This document shows, piece by piece, positions 8,561 to 18,576 of a stretch of 64,000 nt of DNA. A program made the position numbers and the translations under genes. Source of the DNA: Bacillota bacterium (GTDB lineage Bacteria > Bacillota > DSM-12270 > Thermacetogeniales > Thermacetogeniaceae); the NCBI GenBank assembly GCA_013177945.1, contig JABLXW010000004.1, forward strand, positions 62,001-126,000. The letters run 5' to 3'. The stretch's first letter is position 1. Every line of letters begins with the position of its first letter. The notes below the pieces were generated by a model that saw only the letters and a program-made list of their open reading frames with translations, did not search any database and had not been told where the DNA came from.

Positions 8561-9769
8561 TCAGTCATTTCCGCTCGAATCATGCCGGTTAAAGGGTGAT
8601 TCTCCTTCTGGCTCCCGCAGCGCTGCTTCCCCACCCTTAACGTAAAGGCGGGGAACTGCAGAGCTGATCACGGTGCGCCGGGCGGGCAGCAAAACCGGGG
8701 TTCCAATGCACACCTCCGGTATTTTACCCACATCAACGCAGCACAATCCCATGCCGAGGCGGCCCACAACAGGTGCAGATTTCCCGTTCACCTTTACGTA
8801 GTAAGCACCCCAGGGGAATCCCAAAAAGGCCCCTGCCGTCTTGCCCAGTACCTTCACGAGATCCCACCAGCCTGCGGGGCGTGGAGCCACGTCGAGGCCA
8901 AATCCGTCGCTGTAACCAACGGGCAAGACCGCAAGCACGGTATCCCTGCGCACCCTGTAGGTCCGCCCGTAGCCCACCGTCGCCCCCCGGGGAAGGCGCT
9001 GGAGATGGACAACCCTGGCCCAGAAGGACCAGGTGCCCCGGAGGCTCAGGGGGGCCGACCTGATCCCGGCAGGAAGCTGGCCGTAGAGGAGCGTGCCGGC
9101 CCGGACCAGGTCGAGGTGCATCTCGGGGTAGAGGAGAAGGGCGGCGCTGTTGCAAACGTGCCGGAGGGGGATGCGGATTCCCCGGCCCGCGAGGGTGTTG
9201 ACCACCTCGCGGAAAACCCGGAACTGGCGGCGGGTAAAGGAGGGATCGCCGGCAGCAGCGGAGAAGTGTGTGTAAATTCCCTCCCACTTCAATTCCGGAA
9301 GGCTCAAAAGTTCATCCACCTCACTCCAGAAGGAGGCAGGGGTAAAGCCTGTGCGCCCCATTCCGGTTTCGATTTTCACGTGCATGGGGATTCTTTCCCC
9401 TATCTTACGGGCTGCAGCAGCGAGGCGTTTTGCCTGCTGGAGATCGCTTAAGGTAACGGTCAGACGGTAGGCCGCAGCAATTTCCTCCTCTCCGGGCAGA
9501 AGGGGGCGAAAAATCAAAACGGGAGCGGCAATCCCCGCCTCTCTTAAAACGACCCCCTCCTCGGGGTGGGTAACCCCCAGCATATCGGCGCCCCGGGCGA
9601 GGGCAGCACGCGCCGCGGGAACCAGGCCGTGCCCGTACCCGTCCCCCTTGACAACAGCCATCAACCGCACACCGGGGGAAAGCAGCCCCTTGACCTGGGC
9701 CGTATTGTGGGCGATCGCCTCCAGGTCAACCTCGATCCAGCGCGCCGGGTTGATCTCTTCTTTCATCAC
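8561..9769 (-). CDS. alr: Alanine racemase (PLP-dependent)
   Basis: 402 residues. Interconverts L- and D-alanine for peptidoglycan. Fold type III PLP enzyme: WIEVDLEAIAHN at residue 12, the PLP lysine in VVKGDGYGHG at about 40, HVKIETGMGRTGF near 135, the barrel segment ending in RAGTLLYGQLP, and the catalytic Tyr region VGYGRTYR in the C-terminal beta domain. The last 25 residues (after LYVKGGEAALREP) extend past the normal end. Start GTG 9769 or ATG 9766. Seven bases downstream of the FemX-like gene, so the two wall-synthesis genes are probably co-transcribed. Confidence 0.95.
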   Translation of the reverse strand: MMKEEINPARWIEVDLEAIAHNTAQVKGLLSPGVRLMAVVKGDGYGHGLVPAARAALARGADMLGVTHPEEGVVLREAGIAAPVLIFRPLLPGEEEIAAAYRLTVTLSDLQQAKRLAAAARKIGERIPMHVKIETGMGRTGFTPASFWSEVDELLSLPELKWEGIYTHFSAAAGDPSFTRRQFRVFREVVNTLAGRGIRIPLRHVCNSAALLLYPEMHLDLVRAGTLLYGQLPAGIRSAPLSLRGTWSFWARVVHLQRLPRGATVGYGRTYRVRRDTVLAVLPVGYSDGFGLDVAPRPAGWWDLVKVLGKTAGAFLGFPWGAYYVKVNGKSAPVVGRLGMGLCCVDVGKIPEVCIGTPVLLPARRTVISSAVPRLYVKGGEAALREPEGESPFNRHDSSGND

Positions 9770-9775
9770 CTGATC

Positions 9776-10876
9776 TCACTCCTCCCCGGCAAGAAGCGCT
9801 TCATCCTTTTTCCCGCCCTGGCGCAAAAAGCGCGCGAGCCGCCGGTAAAGAGGAAGAACCCGCGTCCAGAGGAAGTACCAGAAAGGAGAAAGGACCAGGT
9901 CGTACTCCCCGATAAACTCGGTAAACCGCGCCCCAAACCCCTTTTTAAAGCGGTACAACCCGTGCAGGGGGTTTTCAGGATCGGCATCACCGGGTACACC
10001 CCGGAAATCGTAGATCCTGCAGCCCAGCTCCTTGGCCCAACGGATCATCGTCCACTGGAGGAGGTGGTTCGGCATCACGTTCCGGAAGCGGTTGCCTGAA
10101 GCGCCGTACAGGTACCAGACCCGTTCCCCGCAGTGAAAGGCCAGGGCGCCGGCAATCACCTCGCCCTGGTACTCGGCAAGAAAGATCTGGGCCGTCCCGC
10201 GGCTCACGAAAAGATCCCAGATTCTCTCGAAATAGGAGCAGGCCCGGATGAGAAACCTGTCGCGGGCTGCTGTTTCCAAAAGAAGCCTGTAAAAGATTTC
10301 GAGATCGGAGCGGTCGCGGGCGACCCGGACCTGGACCCCCTTGCGCGCTGCGAGGCGAATATTGTACCTGGTCTTGCCTTCCATTGCCGCAAGGATTTTC
10401 TCTTCAGGGGGAGTGAGGTCGAGGCGAAAAACGAAGCGGGGCTGGATTCCCCCGAACCCTACGCGATTTCCGGCAGGGCGGAACCCCCGCTTTTCAAGCC
10501 GGGTGCGGTAGCCCTCGTCCTCTTTGGGGATGTCCGGATCCACCTTTAGAAAAATCGCCCGGTTGAGGCGTGCTATTTTCTTAACCTCACCCCAGAAAAA
10601 GTCCTCGGCTTCTGGATCGCATCCTTCTCCCAGCACGGGACCACGGGGTGCGTAGAGAATCGTGCGGTTGAAAAAGGGGAGGCGGCGCTTCAAGAGGGAA
10701 ACTGCAGCAACCGGAAGCTCTCCCTTGAAGACCATAAGGCGCAGGGGTTCCCAGCCCGTTGCCTTTTTCAATTCACCCCACTCGTAAGTCTGAAGAAAAT
10801 GGGGCTTCGGAGAAGAACGGATGAAATCATTAAAAAAATCTCGTTCTGCATCCCCAATCAGACGCATCCGGTACAC
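9776..10876 (-). CDS. FemAB/FemX-family peptidoglycan bridge aminoacyltransferase
   Basis: 366 residues from GTG 10876, which has GGAGG nine bases upstream; a TTG at 10885 is the alternative. Two tandem GNAT-like domains: the first carries HFLQTYEWGELKKATGW, the second LLQWTMIRWAKELGCRIYDFRGVPG and LYRFKKGFG, which is the FemX/Fmh signature. Members add the first amino acid of the interpeptide bridge to lipid II from aminoacyl-tRNA; the substrate here is not known. No signal peptide, as expected for a cytoplasmic-face enzyme. It is between pyrG and alr. Confidence 0.88.
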   Translation of the reverse strand: MYRMRLIGDAERDFFNDFIRSSPKPHFLQTYEWGELKKATGWEPLRLMVFKGELPVAAVSLLKRRLPFFNRTILYAPRGPVLGEGCDPEAEDFFWGEVKKIARLNRAIFLKVDPDIPKEDEGYRTRLEKRGFRPAGNRVGFGGIQPRFVFRLDLTPPEEKILAAMEGKTRYNIRLAARKGVQVRVARDRSDLEIFYRLLLETAARDRFLIRACSYFERIWDLFVSRGTAQIFLAEYQGEVIAGALAFHCGERVWYLYGASGNRFRNVMPNHLLQWTMIRWAKELGCRIYDFRGVPGDADPENPLHGLYRFKKGFGARFTEFIGEYDLVLSPFWYFLWTRVLPLYRRLARFLRQGGKKDEALLAGEE

Positions 10877-10897
10877 AAAAGCCAACCTCCGCCCAGG

Positions 10898-12544
<1,647 letters not shown>

Positions 12545-12557
12545 TTATACAACGCCC

Positions 12558-12587
12558 ATTCTAAACATAATCTCTCAGGGTTGTCAA
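12558..12587 (-). promoter_or_regulatory. Sigma-A promoter of pyrG
   Basis: Minus strand TTGACA (12582-12587), 18-base spacer, TAGAAT (12558-12563). GGGC follows directly after the -10. Bacillus pyrG initiates at GGGC and uses CTP-sensitive slippage there, but here the GGGC is nearer the -10 than a normal start site, so that control is not established. Confidence 0.75.
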
Positions 12588-12629
12588 GGGGAAGCTGAGG
12601 GCGGGGGTTTCTCTGAGTACGGCAGCCGG

Positions 12630-13265
12630 CTAGTGGATGTAGTCGAGGACCACAACTTCCTGCTCCCCGGGCAGACTTCCACCATCTCCTGCAAATTCTT
12701 TTTCCCGCCGCACCCGGTCAAAAAAGCGGGTAAAATCCTCCACCGGGCCAAGTTCGAAGGTCAGGGCCGGGGTCCGGTAGTGCATCGGGATCACGACCCG
12801 GGGTGCCAGCTGCTCCACTACCTTGCGCGCCCCGGCGGCATCGATCGTATAAACCCCGCCCACCGGAACCATCAAGAGGTCGATTTTCCCCAGCTCCCGG
12901 ACGGTGGCAGGCTCGAGGACGTGCCCCAGGTCCCCCAGGTGACAGAGCCTGATCCCGTCCATCTCCCAAACAAAGATGAGATTCCTGCCCCGCTTCGCAC
13001 CCTTCACCTCATCGTGGAAAACGGAAAAACCCTCCACCTGGAGCCCCCGCACGCGGTGGCGACCCGGCTCCCTGATCACAGCCGGACGCCCCGGCAGCCC
13101 CTCAACCGCGTTGTGGTCGTAGTGGTCGTGGCTCACAGTCACCAGATCCACTTTCTCCCGGGGCGGAGCGTAACCCACCTCTTTGCTGAAAGGATCCGTC
13201 AGGAGGCGAACCCCGCTCCCTTCACAAACAAAACAGGCATGTCCAAACCAGCGAATCCGCATCAC
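12630..13265 (-). CDS. UPF0173 metal-dependent hydrolase (YtkL-like, beta-lactamase fold)
   Basis: 211 residues. Metallo-beta-lactamase fold with the motif SHDHYDHNA near residue 45, a second metal His in HLGDLGH near 115 and a C-terminal VIPMHYRTPA. MRIRWFGHACF is the family's N-terminal phrase. Substrate unknown. GTG or ATG start after GGGAGGTGG. It sits between the rpoE-like gene (15 bases) and pyrG. No signal peptide, so cytoplasmic. Confidence 0.88.
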   Translation of the reverse strand: MMRIRWFGHACFVCEGSGVRLLTDPFSKEVGYAPPREKVDLVTVSHDHYDHNAVEGLPGRPAVIREPGRHRVRGLQVEGFSVFHDEVKGAKRGRNLIFVWEMDGIRLCHLGDLGHVLEPATVRELGKIDLLMVPVGGVYTIDAAGARKVVEQLAPRVVIPMHYRTPALTFELGPVEDFTRFFDRVRREKEFAGDGGSLPGEQEVVVLDYIH

Positions 13266-13280
13266 GCCACCTCCCTGAGT

Positions 13281-13700
13281 TTAGTAATCTTCTCCTTCCA
13301 GTTCCCCCTGCTCTAGATGCCCTCCTTTATCCCGGAGCACTTCATGGGCAGGAAAATAGTCCTCCTCCAGCTGCTCCCGACCTGAAAGCCGGGGCGCCCC
13401 GTCATCGTATTCCACCGTCTTGTGCATCAGTGAAAGGAGGGGAACACGCCGCCCCCCCTTTTCAGGCGACCAGCTCCGCAGCCCCCACCGCCCCTGGCCC
13501 AAACAGGTAAAGCGGGGATCAAGATTGAGCCAGGTATAAAACCTGGCTTTTGCCCGCACCAGATCCTCTTCCTCACCGAAGAACCTTTTTGCCACTTCTT
13601 CCATCAAGATCGAATAGTGAAGAGGGTGGCCGCTGGTCTTGATCAGTTCGTAAACGAAATTGAGGATTTCGGTTTTTTCTTCCCATCCTTCTCCGTACAT
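13281..13700 (-). CDS. RNA polymerase delta-subunit-like HARE-HTH protein
   Basis: 139 residues. The N-terminal 75 residues match the HARE-HTH (RpoE delta) winged-helix domain: YELIKTSGHPLHYSILMEEVAKRFF ... ARFYTWLNLDPRFTCLGQGRWGL. A very acidic tail follows (EEDYFPAHEVLRD ... EGEDY), short compared with the Bacillus delta subunit. Delta displaces RNA from polymerase and speeds recycling; whether this shorter protein does so is inferred from domain and location. Upstream of pyrG and downstream of argS, as rpoE is placed in many Firmicutes. Confidence 0.8.
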   Translation of the reverse strand: MYGEGWEEKTEILNFVYELIKTSGHPLHYSILMEEVAKRFFGEEEDLVRAKARFYTWLNLDPRFTCLGQGRWGLRSWSPEKGGRRVPLLSLMHKTVEYDDGAPRLSGREQLEEDYFPAHEVLRDKGGHLEQGELEGEDY

Positions 13701-13720
13701 CTCCCCGACCCCCTTTGCTG

Positions 13721-15397
13721 TTACATCCTCTCCGGTGCTGAAACTCCTAAAAGCTTCAGGGTGTTCCGCAAAGCAATGCGGGATGCGTTTACGAGCACAA
13801 GACGTGCCGCGCGCAAAACAGGGTCCTCCGTGAGGACGCGGCAGGTTGTATAAAAACCGTGAAAAAGGGTGGCCAGTTCGTACGCGTAATGGGCAAGACG
13901 GTGAGGTTCGAGGTGGGTTGCCGCAAAAAGGATCTCCCCCGGCAGTTCAGCGATCTTCCGGATCAGGGCAAGCTCCGCGGGGTCCCGAAGAACCTCCAGA
14001 ACCGCCTCCTCCGCCCGGGGCGGAGGGGCGTCACTCTGGCGCAGGATGCTGCAGATCCGGGCATGGGCGTACTGGATGTAGTAAACCGGGTTTTCACTGG
14101 ACTGCTCCCGGGCCAGGTCAAGATCGAAATCAAGGTGGCTGTCCGCGCTCCGCATCACAAAAAAGTAGCGCGCGGCATCCCGCCCAACCTCCTCCATAAG
14201 TTCCCTTAAAGTTATGTACTCCCCGGTCCGCTTCGACATCCGGACCAGCTCGCCGCCTCTAAAAAGCCTGACGAGCTGCATGATAATTACTTCGAGCCGG
14301 TCCGGGTCTAACCCCAGGGCGCGCAGCGCCCCCTTCAAGCGGGAGACGTGGCCGTGGTGGTCTGCTCCCCAGATGTTGATAACCCGGCTGAAGCCCCGCC
14401 GGAACTTATTCTGGTGGTAGGCGATGTCGGCTGCAAAGTATGTGGGGGTCCCGTTGCTCCGCACCAGGACCTCGTCCTTTTCTTCCCCGAAAAGGGTGGA
14501 ACGAAACCAGAGCGCGCCCTCTTCTTCGTAAAGATACCCCTTCGCCTGCAGCTCCCTCAAGACCTCTTCTACGGCCCCGGAGTCGTGAAGGGACTGCTCG
14601 GAAAACCAGACATCATAAACAACCCCGAAGTCGGCAAGATCCCGTTCCATTTGCGCCAGTTTTTCCTTGAGGGCGTATTTAATCAGCCTCTCCCGCCTGA
14701 GATCCGGGTCAATCCCCACATACCTGTCGCCAACCTGCGCAATCAAGCCCTTCATGCTTTCAATCAGATCTTCACCGGGGTAGCCGTCTTCCGGAAAGGG
14801 CACATCATAGCCCAGCAACTGGAGATACCTGGCCTCAAGGGACAGCCCGAAGGTTTCAATTTGATTTCCAGCATCATTGATGTAAAACTCCCGCGTCACG
14901 TCGTAGCCTGCTGCGGTGAGGATGTTGGCAAGAGTATCTCCCAGGGCGGCGCCCCGGGCGTTCCCCATGTGCAGGAGGCCGGTAGGGTTCGCGCTGACAA
15001 ATTCCACCTGGACCTTCTCCCCCTGCCCCAGGTCGGAGCAGCCGTAGCGTTCATCCTGGGCCTCCACCTCAACCAAAACCTCATAAAGCCAGGAGGGATC
15101 CAGAAAAAAGTTGATAAACCCCGGCCCCGCCACCTCCGTTCGGGAAAGGTAAGCCACCTCACCGGCAGGAAAAAACTGCAGGAGTGCCTGCGCAACGGCG
15201 CGCGGGGGCCGCCCCAGCTCCCTGGCAAGAAGCAAAGCCAGGTTTGTGGCAAAATCCCCGTGCGCCCTTTCGCGGGGCACCTCAAGGGCAAAAGAGGGCA
15301 GGGACTCCCAGGCAATTTCCCCTTGTTCCCGCGCCCCCCGTGCCGCCCTGACCAATCCCTGATAGATCTCACTTCTGATCCGCTCTAAAACCCCCAT
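13721..15397 (-). CDS. argS: Arginyl-tRNA synthetase
   Basis: 558 residues from ATG 15397 (AAGGAG six bases upstream). Class I synthetase: N-terminal Add1 domain, HIGH-like signature SANPTGLLHMGNARGA at about 130, the KMSK-equivalent region RMSKRTGEYITLREL at about 360, then the DALR anticodon-binding domain ending in ALRNTLKLLGVSAPERM. Charges tRNA-Arg. First gene of block 1, with its own promoter, followed 20 bases later by the delta-subunit-like gene. Confidence 0.97.
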   Translation of the reverse strand: MGVLERIRSEIYQGLVRAARGAREQGEIAWESLPSFALEVPRERAHGDFATNLALLLARELGRPPRAVAQALLQFFPAGEVAYLSRTEVAGPGFINFFLDPSWLYEVLVEVEAQDERYGCSDLGQGEKVQVEFVSANPTGLLHMGNARGAALGDTLANILTAAGYDVTREFYINDAGNQIETFGLSLEARYLQLLGYDVPFPEDGYPGEDLIESMKGLIAQVGDRYVGIDPDLRRERLIKYALKEKLAQMERDLADFGVVYDVWFSEQSLHDSGAVEEVLRELQAKGYLYEEEGALWFRSTLFGEEKDEVLVRSNGTPTYFAADIAYHQNKFRRGFSRVINIWGADHHGHVSRLKGALRALGLDPDRLEVIIMQLVRLFRGGELVRMSKRTGEYITLRELMEEVGRDAARYFFVMRSADSHLDFDLDLAREQSSENPVYYIQYAHARICSILRQSDAPPPRAEEAVLEVLRDPAELALIRKIAELPGEILFAATHLEPHRLAHYAYELATLFHGFYTTCRVLTEDPVLRAARLVLVNASRIALRNTLKLLGVSAPERM

Positions 15398-15435
15398 CGC
15401 CAACTCCTTCAGCCTGAAATTTTTTTCGCTTTTCT

Positions 15436-15465
15436 ATTATCTGGCATGAAAAACCTTTTATGCAA
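15436..15465 (-). promoter_or_regulatory. Putative sigma-A promoter of argS
   Basis: Minus strand TTGCAT (15460-15465), 18-base spacer, GATAAT (15436-15441), about 40 bases before the argS start. It lies just after the end of the histidine kinase gene. Confidence 0.5.
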
Positions 15466-15486
15466 GGCCCCGTTTCAACCCCAAAA

Positions 15487-16563
15487 CTATCTCAACGGGA
15501 GATGGATGACAACCCTGCAGCCTCGATCCGGGTTATTTTCAATTTTAATCGTTCCACCATGGTTTTGAACAATTGCCCGGGAAATGTAAAGCCCCAGGCC
15601 GGTCCCCGTCTCTTTCGTGGTAAAGAAGGGCTCAAAGACCTGGGCCTGAATCGCCTCTGGAACCCCCGGCCCCGTATCCCGGACCGCAATCTGAACCCCA
15701 TCCTCCTCCCGGTCCAGCTCTACCGCAACCCCGATTTCCCCTCCCTCCGGCATCACCTCAAAAGCGTTGGTAAAAACATTTAAAAGCACCTGTTTGAACT
15801 GCTCTTCATCCAGGGAAACCGGCGGCAGGTCCGGCGCAAAGCATGTTTTGACAGCAATCCTCCGGCGTCCCCACTCGCTTCCCAGCAGCTTGACGACGCT
15901 TTCGATCAGGCTTTCCAAACGGCAGGGCTTGCGCTGGGGGAGGCCGGGTTTCGCCAGACGGAGAAAGTCCCCGATAATGGAGTTTACGCGCCTCAAAGCA
16001 TCCAGCATAATATCCACATACTCGACGCGGGGCGTCCCCTCCAGCTCTTTCTTGAGCAGCTGCAGGAACCCTCCCACCGCAGTCAGGTGGTTCCTGATTT
16101 CATGAACCGCCCCTGCCGCCAGCTGGCCCATGATCGCAAGGCGCTCGGCCCGGATCACCGCCTGTTCCAGCTCATTCTGGTGCCTGGCGTCCCAGAGAAC
16201 GGCCATTGCCCCTACCCTCTCCCCGTCTTCGGCAACCAGGGTATGGGTGCTCACATAGGCGGGAAAAGGGCAGATAAAGGGGAACAATGCCTCCGGAGGA
16301 ACCCGGCCGAATTCCTTTCCGGTGGCCAGAGTAACCAGCAACGGGTGCTCCCCCGGGAACTCCTTCTCCCCAAAAAGCTCCCGAAGATCGCGCCCCAGGA
16401 CCTCTTGCCCGGCAATCCCCGCCAGTTCTCCAAGAAAACGGTTCAACCCGACAATCTTCTCCCACCGGTCGATGATGAGCACCCCTGCCGGAAAACCGTT
16501 TAAAACCTCGTGAAGCGTGGGTCGCAGCAACTGATGGTATCCCAAGAACGGTTCCTCCCTCAT
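15487..16563 (-). CDS. PAS sensor histidine kinase, soluble, sporulation-kinase-like
   Basis: 358 residues, no membrane segment. N-terminal PAS domain (about 20-130, VLNGFPAGVLIIDRWEKIVGLNRF), then HisKA with phosphoacceptor in GAVHEIRNHLTAVGGF at about 155, and HATPase with N box NVFTNAFEVMPEGG (about 265), G1 DTGPGVPE, F box FEPFFTTK and G2 GTGLGLYIS. The HEIRN form is typical of NtrB-like kinases and sporulation kinases. It is the last gene of a five-gene operon with two KaiC-like ATPases, a V4R protein and a winged-helix protein, and no response regulator is adjacent. Spo0F, seven kb away, is a possible but unproven partner. Confidence 0.9.
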   Translation of the reverse strand: MREEPFLGYHQLLRPTLHEVLNGFPAGVLIIDRWEKIVGLNRFLGELAGIAGQEVLGRDLRELFGEKEFPGEHPLLVTLATGKEFGRVPPEALFPFICPFPAYVSTHTLVAEDGERVGAMAVLWDARHQNELEQAVIRAERLAIMGQLAAGAVHEIRNHLTAVGGFLQLLKKELEGTPRVEYVDIMLDALRRVNSIIGDFLRLAKPGLPQRKPCRLESLIESVVKLLGSEWGRRRIAVKTCFAPDLPPVSLDEEQFKQVLLNVFTNAFEVMPEGGEIGVAVELDREEDGVQIAVRDTGPGVPEAIQAQVFEPFFTTKETGTGLGLYISRAIVQNHGGTIKIENNPDRGCRVVIHLPLR

Positions 16564-16572
16564 TTTTCCCCG

Positions 16573-16851
16573 CTAACCCTCAAAATAAGCCCTGATCAGC
16601 TCCCCGTGTCGCAAACGGTAAACAGTATACGGGCCGCTCCCGTTCTTCTCCAGAATCCCGATCTTCGCCAGCATCGCGGCGGCAGCAGCAACATCCTCAA
16701 GCGGACGGTGGAGGCGCCGCGCCAGACCTGCAGCGGTATCTCTGGTATGAGGATTCGCCTGAAAAAAGGTCAGGAGTTCGATGCGAATAATGCTCCCCCT
16801 GACCCCCCCTTTTTCCGGGAGAGAATAGTGCTGGTCAGACAAGGGGCTCAC
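16573..16851 (-). CDS. Small winged-helix protein
   Basis: 92 residues or fewer. IIRIELLTFFQANPHTRDTAAGLARRLHRPLEDVAAAAAMLAKIGIL is a helix-turn-helix layout and KNGSGPYTVYRLRH the wing strand pair. The start overlaps the end of the V4R gene by 17 bases and the stop is nine bases before the kinase, so it is part of the same transcript. It may bind DNA or another operon product. A TTG a few codons in (after GGGAGTGA) is an alternative start. Confidence 0.7.
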   Translation of the reverse strand: MSPLSDQHYSLPEKGGVRGSIIRIELLTFFQANPHTRDTAAGLARRLHRPLEDVAAAAAMLAKIGILEKNGSGPYTVYRLRHGELIRAYFEG

Positions 16852-17854
16852 TCCCTACCGCCTGCGCTTCACTTTCATCAGGCAAAGCGTGGAATTCGCA
16901 GTAGTCCCCCTCCAGCGACTCGCACCTCATTTCTTCGCACAGGATGGGACGCCCAAGAATAACGGTTAAATAGGCGGAGAACATCCCCCGGAGCAGGTCG
17001 CAGACAACCCGCGGCGACCGGTAAAGCTCGCCGTACTTTCTGATTGTCGCCACTTCGAAGGAATTGTAGCACCTGATCACAGCCCTCCCGGCCTCGGGTT
17101 CCAGGAAGATTAGCTCCACCCGGGCCAGGCCGCAGTTTTTAACCTCTTCGAAGAGGGCTTCGAGGGCTTCGAGGGGAGTGCTGTAATAGCTTTTCGCCTG
17201 CCGGGCAACCGTGAAGGCGGACTGGTAGCCTGCATCGTAAAGCACGGTCTTGAGGATATGGGGGGCGTACTCTTTTATCGCAACAAGGATCGAGTTGTAG
17301 GTCTCCTTGGGCAAAAGGATCGCCCTTTCTCCCGCAATCTTTAAAAGATCCCCTTCGCGGGTGACGATTTCCGTCTTCAGGCGCCTGGCGGGGAAAATCC
17401 GGCCGCGGCAAGAATCTGCCTCCACATCGATTTCCACCGCCGTAGAATACTCGACTCCCAGCACCTGCTGGAGGGCGGCCTGGAGCGCACCCAGGCGGGG
17501 GCAGTAAAAGAAAAGCTCCTCTTTTTCTGCCCCCCGGCAGAAATCCTGGTAAACGCAGCGGCTCCGGCTCAAGTGCACCAGAACGCTGTCCCCCTCTTCC
17601 TCCAGATGGTAGGCGCTCGCCCGCAAGAAACCCTCGCGGTCGAGGACGTTCAAATAGGCTTTGCAGATATCTACAGGGCGCCGGCTGGACAGCTCCAGCT
17701 TTTTCCCGTACTCGGCCAGGACCCGCTCCCCGACGCCGCGGGTCACCTCCTCCAGCCAGTACTTCCCGCTGAAAGGAATCGCAGCAACCGTTTTGCTCAG
17801 CGTCAAATAAAGGTAATTCAAGACCTTCCGGTAAATTTCCACGCTTTCGTCCAC
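16835..17854 (-). CDS. V4R-domain (hydrocarbon-binding-like) sensor protein
   Basis: 339 residues, cytoplasmic. The C-terminal 150 residues are a V4R domain: SPRVVCDLLRGMFSAYL, then a Cys-rich close GRPILCEEMRCESLEGDYCEFHAL. The N-terminal half seems to be a diverged second copy, with CVYQDFC and VEADSCRGRIFP at about 100-155. V4R domains bind small hydrophobic ligands in some regulators and a tetrapyrrole intermediate in others; the ligand here is unknown. Start GTG 17854 has CTGGAGGTG upstream, four bases after the KaiC-like gene. Its place between ATPases and a kinase suggests a sensory role. Confidence 0.78.
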   Translation of the reverse strand: MDESVEIYRKVLNYLYLTLSKTVAAIPFSGKYWLEEVTRGVGERVLAEYGKKLELSSRRPVDICKAYLNVLDREGFLRASAYHLEEEGDSVLVHLSRSRCVYQDFCRGAEKEELFFYCPRLGALQAALQQVLGVEYSTAVEIDVEADSCRGRIFPARRLKTEIVTREGDLLKIAGERAILLPKETYNSILVAIKEYAPHILKTVLYDAGYQSAFTVARQAKSYYSTPLEALEALFEEVKNCGLARVELIFLEPEAGRAVIRCYNSFEVATIRKYGELYRSPRVVCDLLRGMFSAYLTVILGRPILCEEMRCESLEGDYCEFHALPDESEAQAVGSEPLV

Positions 17855-17857
17855 TGC

Positions 17858-18574
17858 CTACACCTCCAGTTCTGTTGCAACGAGGATTCCGAAAACGGGG
17901 CTGATCCCGAACATATAGGGGGTGGAACTGAATTTCCCGCTCCGGACCTTCCCCACCTGCAAAATCCGAACCGGCCGCGTTTCCGTACCGCCGAACTTCA
18001 TTTTCAGGATTACGTTGTAAAGGTGGCTGGCGATGGTCATCACCCTGTCCTCAAGCACCCCGTCCACAAAGATGTCGAGGGTGAGGATTTCGTTTTTCCG
18101 GAGGTATTTCAAACGGCTCCGGTGAAATTCCAGAATCTCTGGAGGGTCAAAGGGAGTGAAGATGGTGCTCAGGCTGTCCACAACAAGCCGGATGCGCCGG
18201 CCGGCATAGCGCCTGATAAGCTCTCTTTCCAGGGCGAAATATTTATCAAGGCTCCGCTGATCGGCGATGTGAAATTTTTCGGAACTGGCCTCCTCTTCGT
18301 AGGCATCCACAAAGATCAAGCGTTCGACCTCTTCGTAGGCCCGGGTCCCCACCCTGAAGGTCCCCAGGTGCTGGCGCATCACGGCCGGAGGCTCGTCGCA
18401 GGCGACATAAATGCAGACATCGCCGCACCGGAGCCCCTCTTTGATGAATTCTCCTGCCAGCACCGTCTTTCCCACACCGGTGTCGCCGTGCACCATGATC
18501 TGCGACCCGTAATTCATGCCTTTAGAAATAAGCCGGTCCAAACCTTCGACGCCAAAATACGCCCTCGACTTCAC
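17858..18574 (-). CDS. Single-domain KaiC/RAD55-like ATPase
   Basis: 238 residues, one RecA-fold domain. Walker A VHGDTGVGKTVLAGEF near residue 30, Walker B IRLVVDSLSTIF near 145. The residues at the KaiC catalytic Glu pair position are DE (YVACDEPP) rather than EE. I chose GTG 18574, nine bases after AGGAGG; a TTG at 18583 would overlap the upstream ATPase. Bacterial KaiC homologues outside cyanobacteria are signalling ATPases of mostly unknown role. Operon with the two-domain KaiC homologue and the V4R protein. Confidence 0.88.
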   Translation of the reverse strand: MKSRAYFGVEGLDRLISKGMNYGSQIMVHGDTGVGKTVLAGEFIKEGLRCGDVCIYVACDEPPAVMRQHLGTFRVGTRAYEEVERLIFVDAYEEEASSEKFHIADQRSLDKYFALERELIRRYAGRRIRLVVDSLSTIFTPFDPPEILEFHRSRLKYLRKNEILTLDIFVDGVLEDRVMTIASHLYNVILKMKFGGTETRPVRILQVGKVRSGKFSSTPYMFGISPVFGILVATELEV

Positions 18575-18576
18575 TC

